42,544 nt of DNA from Verrucomicrobiota bacterium (GTDB lineage: Bacteria > Verrucomicrobiota > Verrucomicrobiia > Limisphaerales > JADJPG01), in the NCBI GenBank assembly GCA_016713365.1, contig JADJPG010000064.1, positions 1-42,544 on the forward strand, read 5' to 3'. Below, one piece after another: positions 38,075 to 42,544 of the stretch (positions are counted from its first letter, which is position 1; every line of letters starts with the position of its first letter). A model generated the notes under the pieces. That model did no database searches. It was not told the DNA's origin and was given only the letters and a program-made list of their open reading frames with translations. A program made the translations under genes and the position numbers.

Positions 38075-40085
38075 CTACGCCAGGCGTCCGAACTTCTTCT
38101 CCAACTCGCGGTAGCTCATCTCGATCAGCGTGGGGCGTCCATGCGGACACGTGTAAGGCATCGCGCACTGACGCAGATCGTTCACCAAATTCTCCAGCTC
38201 CGGACCAGCGAGCGGATCGTTCGCCTTCACCGCGTGCCGACAGACCGTCTTGGCGATGGTGTGTTCGCCGAGGCGCTGGGAGTTCACCTGCTGACCGGCG
38301 GACTTCAGCTCGTCGATAAGCTCCAGCACGAAGCGACGCGGGTCCGGGGACTTCACCATCGGCGGGAGCGAATCGAGCAGGAACGTGCGTTCGCCGAACT
38401 CGCTCAAGCCCACACCAAGCCGCGTCAGCGCGCCGAGCTGCTCGCGCAAGAAATGCGCGTCACGGACGGAAAGCTCCACCGTCTCCGGCAGCAACAGCCG
38501 CTGCGAAGGCACATCGCCGCTCTCCAGCCGGTTGAGCATCTGCTCGAACAAAATCCGCTCGTGCGCCGCGTGCTGATCCATCAACACCATGCCGCGATCC
38601 GACTCCAGCACGACGTAGAGCCGACCAACCACGCCGACCAGCCGCAGCGGAACATTGAGCAGCGGCGTGGGAACCTCGGAGCGCGAAACCGTTTCCTTCT
38701 GCGTAGCAGCCGACGTGAGTCGGCTCACATCAGTTCCCTTCGCAAACGCCGCCTCAACTTCCGGCGCGGTCTTTGGCGCTGATACCTCATTACCACCACC
38801 GCGATTCGTCGGCGCCAACTCGGGCGTGCGCTTCGGCCATCCACTCAAGGCCGTCCCGGTCAGGGGCGTAAACGCCGGAAACTCCGTCGTCACTGGTGCG
38901 GGCGCTGCAGCCACGACGTCCACAGCCGATTCCACTTCGAGCTTCATCGCCGGCTGGACCGGAGCCGGCGCGGACGACGAGCCGGAATGAAACTTCAGTA
39001 AGGCCTCCCGCACCGCCTGCGCCGTGAGTCGACGCACCGTCCGCTCATCGTGGAACTTCACCTCACGCTTCGCGGGATGAATGTTCACGTCCACCGCCGC
39101 CGGATCGATCTCAAGGAACAGGCAGCAGACCGGGTAACGCCCCTTCATCAGCGCCGTGTGGTAGCCCTCGATGAGCGCGAAGTTCAGGCCGCGATTCTCC
39201 ACCGGCCGCTTGTTCACGAAGACGTGCTGATCCTCGCGCGTGGACCGCGACACGCCCGGCTGGCCGATGAATCCCCAGATGCGGAAGCGCCGTTTCTCCG
39301 GCACCGGCGTGGGCGCGTCGTGCAGGATGTCGCTGTCGCTTTCCTCCGGCGTGACCAGCTCGGTCAGCTCCGCGCTGAACTCCACGGGCAGCAGCTTCTG
39401 TTCATTGCCGAACAGCGCGCGCATCCGCTCGCGCAACGCGGTGAGATGCGCATCCGGCCTCTTGTCCGCCGTCACGCCGGGCAGCTGCCAGACCGGTCGC
39501 GTGTCCTTGATGAACGTGAATCCAACGTGCGGATGCGCCAGCGCGGCAAGCGTGAGGTAATGATGAATGTGCGCGTATCTCCGTTTCCTCGCTGCGCAGG
39601 AACTTCCGGCGCGCGGGCAGATTGTAGAAGAGCTGGCGCACTTCCATGCTCGTGCCATGCGGCGCGCCCGCTTCCTTCACTTCGAGCATCTTGCCGCCGT
39701 GAATGATGATCTGCGTCGCCGCCGGCGAATCGCTCTCCCGTTCGCGCGTGGTGATGGCCATGCGGCTCACGCTCGCGATGCTGGGCAGCGCCTCGCCGCG
39801 AAAACCCATCGTGCTGATCGCGCTCAAATCCTCCGCGCGCTGAATCTTGCTCGTGGCGTGGCGCTCAAGGCACATCAACGCATCGTCACGCGTCATGCCC
39901 GTGCCGTCGTCCGTCACGCGAATCAGGCTGCGCCCGCCCGCCTGCACCTCGACAGTGATCCGCGTCGCCCCCGCGTCGAGCGCGTTCTCGACGAGCTCCT
40001 TCACCACGCTCGCCGGACGCTCCACGACCTCGCCCGCCGCGATCTGGTTCGCGACGTGTTCGGGGAGCAGGCGGATGCGGTTCAT
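38075..40085 (-). CDS. mutL: DNA mismatch repair protein MutL (frameshifted)
   Basis: MutL recognises the MutS-mismatch complex and coordinates strand removal. The N-terminal GHKL ATPase is complete: MNRIRLLPEHVANQIAAGEV, the N-motif ELVENALDAGAT, DDGTGMTRDDA, and FRGEALPSIASVS. After FYNLPARRKFLRSEETE the frame is lost near 39578, where one extra base converts EYAHIHHYLTLAAL to EIRAHSS. Removing it gives 670 codons, a normal MutL length. The C-terminal dimerisation domain is intact (MDQHAAHERILFEQMLNRLE, ends MSYRELEKKFGRLA). The linker contains the palindromic repeat at 38703-38728. Start ATG 40085 matches the family start. Either the indel is an artefact or the strain lacks mismatch repair. 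Confidence 0.93.
38703..38728. repeat. Palindromic repeat copy inside mutL linker
   Basis: This 26-base stretch matches 24 of 26 bases of 41240-41265. The stem GCCGAC/GTCGGC closes a GTGA loop. The two differences pair with each other (T-A there, G-C here). On the minus strand it encodes VSRLTSAAT within MutL. Confidence 0.75.
39576..39580 (-). other. Apparent 1-base insertion in mutL
   Basis: The coding strand reads ACG GAG A TAC GCG. Without the extra A the protein continues TEYAHIHHYL, as expected for MutL. The site is not a homopolymer. Confidence 0.75.
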
Positions 40086-40188
40086 CGGGAAGGAGGCTAG
40101 ACTAGAGCGCCCGACGTAAACTCCCGGCTGATTGAAATCATCGCGAGGCTGACGCACTTCCCGGACTAAAGAGGAAAGTTTACACTCC

Positions 40189-40860
40189 TTAAAACTGAAA
40201 CTTGCAAGCGAACTGGAAGGAATGGACCCGGATGGGATCAAATCCGACACGAAGGGGATCGCCTTCGTCATCCCGAATGTTCCATTCACTGCTGCCATTG
40301 CCAAACAACTCGTAACCAAGCTCGAGCGTCCAGCGTTTCGAGACGCGATATCCGACACCAATTCCCGCCCGGTAGGCAGGAACAAAATCCCAATCCGTCC
40401 CATCACCGTAGGCACCCCCCTCGCTCGAAGGCGACATGGAAAGCCTTCCTGCCGTCCCACCGAGACCACCTTTGAGGTAGCCCGACCAGCGCGAGTCCTT
40501 CGGCTGGTAGCGGAAAACTAGATTGGCCGTGACCGGAACATTGAGCAGGCTTGAGTGAGCCGAATAGTTTTCAAAGACGACGTCCTCATCGTAAAGGCGG
40601 TCCAAGTGAGTGTAAATCGCCCCCGTCTCCAGCTCTAATCCAAGCCAGCGACTGACCTGCCAGCCGCCGGCAAGGCCGAATGATGCTCCGTAATCCACGG
40701 AAGCCTTATTCCCTTCGAAGCCTTTCGTTAGAGTTATATCCTCGGCAATGGCCGGCCCCAACGCCGTCCGCACATAAAACGGACTCTCTGCTTTGGCCGT
40801 TTCGCAAAGCAAGAATCCCAAGGTCGAAGCAAGGATGGTTGAATGGAGCAGGTGTCTCAT
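40189..40860 (-). CDS. Outer-membrane beta-barrel protein
   Basis: A 223-residue protein with a signal peptide (MRHLLHSTILASTLGFLLCE, then TAKAES). The mature chain alternates aromatic and hydrophilic residues in strand-like blocks (ASFGLAGGWQVSRWLGLELE, SGYLKGGLGGTAG, RAGIGVGYRVSKRWTLELGY) and ends in a C-terminal phenylalanine (SFQFACKFQF), the sorting signal for barrel assembly. Length suits an 8-stranded OmpA/OmpW/opacity-type barrel. The substrate or role is unknown. It lies 103 bases from the mutL start and may have its own promoter. Confidence 0.8.
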   Translation of the reverse strand: MRHLLHSTILASTLGFLLCETAKAESPFYVRTALGPAIAEDITLTKGFEGNKASVDYGASFGLAGGWQVSRWLGLELETGAIYTHLDRLYDEDVVFENYSAHSSLLNVPVTANLVFRYQPKDSRWSGYLKGGLGGTAGRLSMSPSSEGGAYGDGTDWDFVPAYRAGIGVGYRVSKRWTLELGYELFGNGSSEWNIRDDEGDPLRVGFDPIRVHSFQFACKFQF

Positions 40861-40915
40861 GCTGGTTCAGACAGCGACCAAGCGGCACTCATTCAAAAAA
40901 GTGCCGCCAGGCTGA

Positions 40916-41224
40916 TTAGTCCTGCGCAGACTCCGCGGCATCAGCTCCCGCCTGAATTTTCTTCCGGTAAAGCACCACGACATTTCCAACCTGCATGATC
41001 AGGTGGCTCGATGTCTTCTCTGCGAGCTGCGGCGCGAGCTCCTTCTTCTCCTCCTTGTGCTCGTCGAACTTCACCTTGATGAGTTCGTGATGCTTGAAGC
41101 CTTCGTCGAGGCCTTGGATGAACTGCGGGCTCAACCCGGCCTTGCCGACCTTGAACGTCGCGTTGAGTTTCTGGGCCGCAGCCTTGAGCTTGCGGATTTC
41201 GGGATTGTGGAGTTTCGGGAGCAT
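40916..41224 (-). CDS. yhbY: YhbY family RNA-binding (CRM domain) protein
   Basis: A 102-residue protein (start ATG 41224; a TTG two codons earlier is possible). The CRM fold is recognisable: LKAAAQKLNATFKVGKAGLS carries the conserved GK-G loop, followed by GLDEGFKHHELIKVKF and a C-terminal QVGNVVVLYRKK. The family binds the large ribosomal subunit precursor and assists assembly. Neighbours give no further clue. Slight C-terminal extension (AGADAAESAQD) is acidic. Confidence 0.92.
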   Translation of the reverse strand: MLPKLHNPEIRKLKAAAQKLNATFKVGKAGLSPQFIQGLDEGFKHHELIKVKFDEHKEEKKELAPQLAEKTSSHLIMQVGNVVVLYRKKIQAGADAAESAQD

Positions 41225-41239
41225 GATCAAATGGTTGAG

Positions 41240-41300
41240 GTAGCATCCGACGTGAGTCGGATCACCTTTCCGATCAGATCCGGCTCACGCCGGATGCTAC
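41240..41300. repeat. REP-like nested inverted repeat
   Basis: Arms at 41240-41263 and 41277-41300 (24 bases each) match at 22 of 24 positions in inverted orientation, with a 13-base loop. Each arm is itself a hairpin (TCCGAC/GTCGGA and TCCGGC/GCCGGA, loops GTGA and TCAC). This is the double-hairpin layout of REP/BIME or small MITE elements. It lies between the yhbY and M28 peptidase genes. Confidence 0.8.
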
Positions 41301-41335
41301 GGAGGAGTTTAGAGAATTCGCGCGGCATCGGTTTC

Positions 41336-42544
41336 CTATTTTGCGACGGCTTTGAGCATCGCCTCACGACGAGCTTTGAATTCAGAACCGGCTTTCCATT
41401 CCGGCCATTGGTCCGCGCCGGCGACACGCCAGCCGATTTCGAGCAGAAGCCTCAGGTCATCCACGCCGCCGGACATGTCCCAGTCCGGCTTCACCTCGTC
41501 GGTGACCTTGTGGTAGTCGCGCTCCGTATACTCATCGATCTTCTTCTGGCCGTAGCCCGACGGCTGGCCGATGAAATCGACGCCGGACTTCAGGTAAAGC
41601 GCCGGCACGCCGAGCTTCGAGAACTCAAAATGGTCCGAGCGGAAGAAGCGTCCTTTCTCCGGACCGGAGTCCGGCTTGATGACGCGCTGCTGCGCCACCG
41701 CCGCTTCCTTCAACACATCCTCCAGCGTCGAATTGCCGTAGCCGATCACTTCGATGTCACGCGTGCGGCCCCAGGTGTTGATGCCGTCCATGTTCAAGTT
41801 CGCGAGCGTGCGCGTGAGCGGATAGAGCGGATGCTCCGCGTAATACTTCGCGCCGAGCAACCCCTTCTCCTCCGCCGTCACCGCGAGGAACAGCACCGAA
41901 CGTTTCGGCGGCGTCTTCAGCTTCGTGTAAGCCTCGGCCAGTTCGAGCAGGCCGGCCGTGCCGGACGCGTTGTCGAGCGCGCCGTTGAAGATCTGGTCGC
42001 CTTCCAGCTTCTCGTTGCGCCCGATGTGATCCCAGTGCGCGGTGTAGATGACATACTCGTCCTTAAGCTTCGGATCCGAGCCTTCGAGCTTCGCGACGAC
42101 GTTCTGTGAATCCACCGGGCGCAGCTTGTTGCGAATGGTGAAGCTCGCCTTCGCCCCGAGCGCCACCGGTTTGAAATCCTTCTTCAACGCCGCTTGCTTC
42201 AGCGCGGCGAAGTCTTGTCCGGCCTGCGTGAAGAACTCCTGCGCCTTGGGCAGCGTCATCCAGCCCTGCACTGCCACGCGTCTGGCGTTCTTGTCGGGCG
42301 ACTGGAGATCGAAGTTCTCGCGCGCGTGGCTGGAAATCAGCACGAAGTAGGGATAACCCGCCGGCCCGGTCTCGTGAACGATGAGCGCGGCGGCGGCGCC
42401 CTTCGCGGCGGCGATCTCGTATTTGTAAGTCCAGCGCCCGTAGTAAGTCATCGCCTTGCCCTTGAACATCGCGTCGTCGAGCTTCGAGGCGTCGGACGGA
42501 TCGGGAATCGGCGGATCGTTGATCAGCATCACGATCGTTTTGCC
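41336..42544 (-). CDS. M28 family zinc peptidase with PA domain (partial)
   Basis: Truncated at its N-terminus by the window end; the visible part is 402 residues starting GKTIVMLINDPP, the end of a protease-associated (PA) domain, which continues to ALIVHETGPAGYPYFVL. The peptidase domain has all five zinc stations of M28: H-D in TAHWDHIG, D in GALDNASG, E-E in TAEEKGLLG, D in LNMDGIN, and the final H in RSDHFEFSKLGVPALYL. Members are secreted or periplasmic aminopeptidases; the signal peptide would lie outside the window. The C-terminal helix (EFKARREAMLKAVAK) is intact. Confidence 0.9.
   Translation of the reverse strand, partial: GKTIVMLINDPPIPDPSDASKLDDAMFKGKAMTYYGRWTYKYEIAAAKGAAAALIVHETGPAGYPYFVLISSHARENFDLQSPDKNARRVAVQGWMTLPKAQEFFTQAGQDFAALKQAALKKDFKPVALGAKASFTIRNKLRPVDSQNVVAKLEGSDPKLKDEYVIYTAHWDHIGRNEKLEGDQIFNGALDNASGTAGLLELAEAYTKLKTPPKRSVLFLAVTAEEKGLLGAKYYAEHPLYPLTRTLANLNMDGINTWGRTRDIEVIGYGNSTLEDVLKEAAVAQQRVIKPDSGPEKGRFFRSDHFEFSKLGVPALYLKSGVDFIGQPSGYGQKKIDEYTERDYHKVTDEVKPDWDMSGGVDDLRLLLEIGWRVAGADQWPEWKAGSEFKARREAMLKAVAK

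Noticed and set aside
40116..40183. Inverted GTAAACT/AGTTTAC pair upstream of mutL
   Set aside because: Arms of only 7 bases separated by more than 50 bases; expected by chance.

Overview
The window is a GC-rich, densely coding bacterial chromosome segment. Nearly every gene is on the minus strand, and no gap between genes exceeds 200 bases. The gene content points to a Gram-negative of the PVC group, most likely Verrucomicrobiota. That content is: a WD40-propeller histidine kinase, DUF2231 fused to a planctomycete-type cytochrome c, very large secreted LamG proteins, a Tat-exported DMFA-like protein, DUF4380, and two phosphodiester glycosidases. This placement is inferred from gene content only. 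I see no rRNA, tRNA, CRISPR array, transposase or phage gene.

Layout. 1-2693: an MgtC/SapB-DUF4010 membrane protein (cut by the edge), a secreted DUF4380 protein and a secreted GH5-like glycosidase, probably one operon. 2778-6730: a membrane-spermidine-synthase fusion and a sugar-phosphate isomerase/epimerase. 6866-15732: a secreted protein of about 1586 residues (LamG, IPT/TIG-like, papain-like), a response regulator and a 1087-residue WD40 histidine kinase. A 19-base near-identical motif lies upstream of both the regulator and the secreted protein. 15802-21159: a PlsC acyltransferase fused to a YiiX-like permuted papain domain, and two cytochrome c proteins. 21280-30680: a TetR-controlled cassette encoding two complete RND pump/adaptor pairs, with a perfect operator palindrome just before tetR. 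30755-35244: a Tat-exported DMFA-like protein and a CPA2 antiporter. 35424-38055: two tandem phosphodiester glycosidases, the only plus-strand genes. 38075-42544: mutL, an outer-membrane barrel protein, a YhbY-type RNA-binding protein and an M28 peptidase cut by the window end.

Five genes (mgtC-like, spermidine synthase-like, the giant LamG protein, an RND pump and mutL) are broken by six small indels. Correcting one or two bases in each restores one uninterrupted reading frame. This looks more like residual sequencing or assembly error than gene decay, although a broken mutL leaves a mutator lineage formally possible. The most interesting biology is the WD40 kinase/regulator/secreted-protein locus with its shared upstream motif, the PlsC-YiiX fusion, and a palindromic repeat found both between genes and inside the mutL reading frame.
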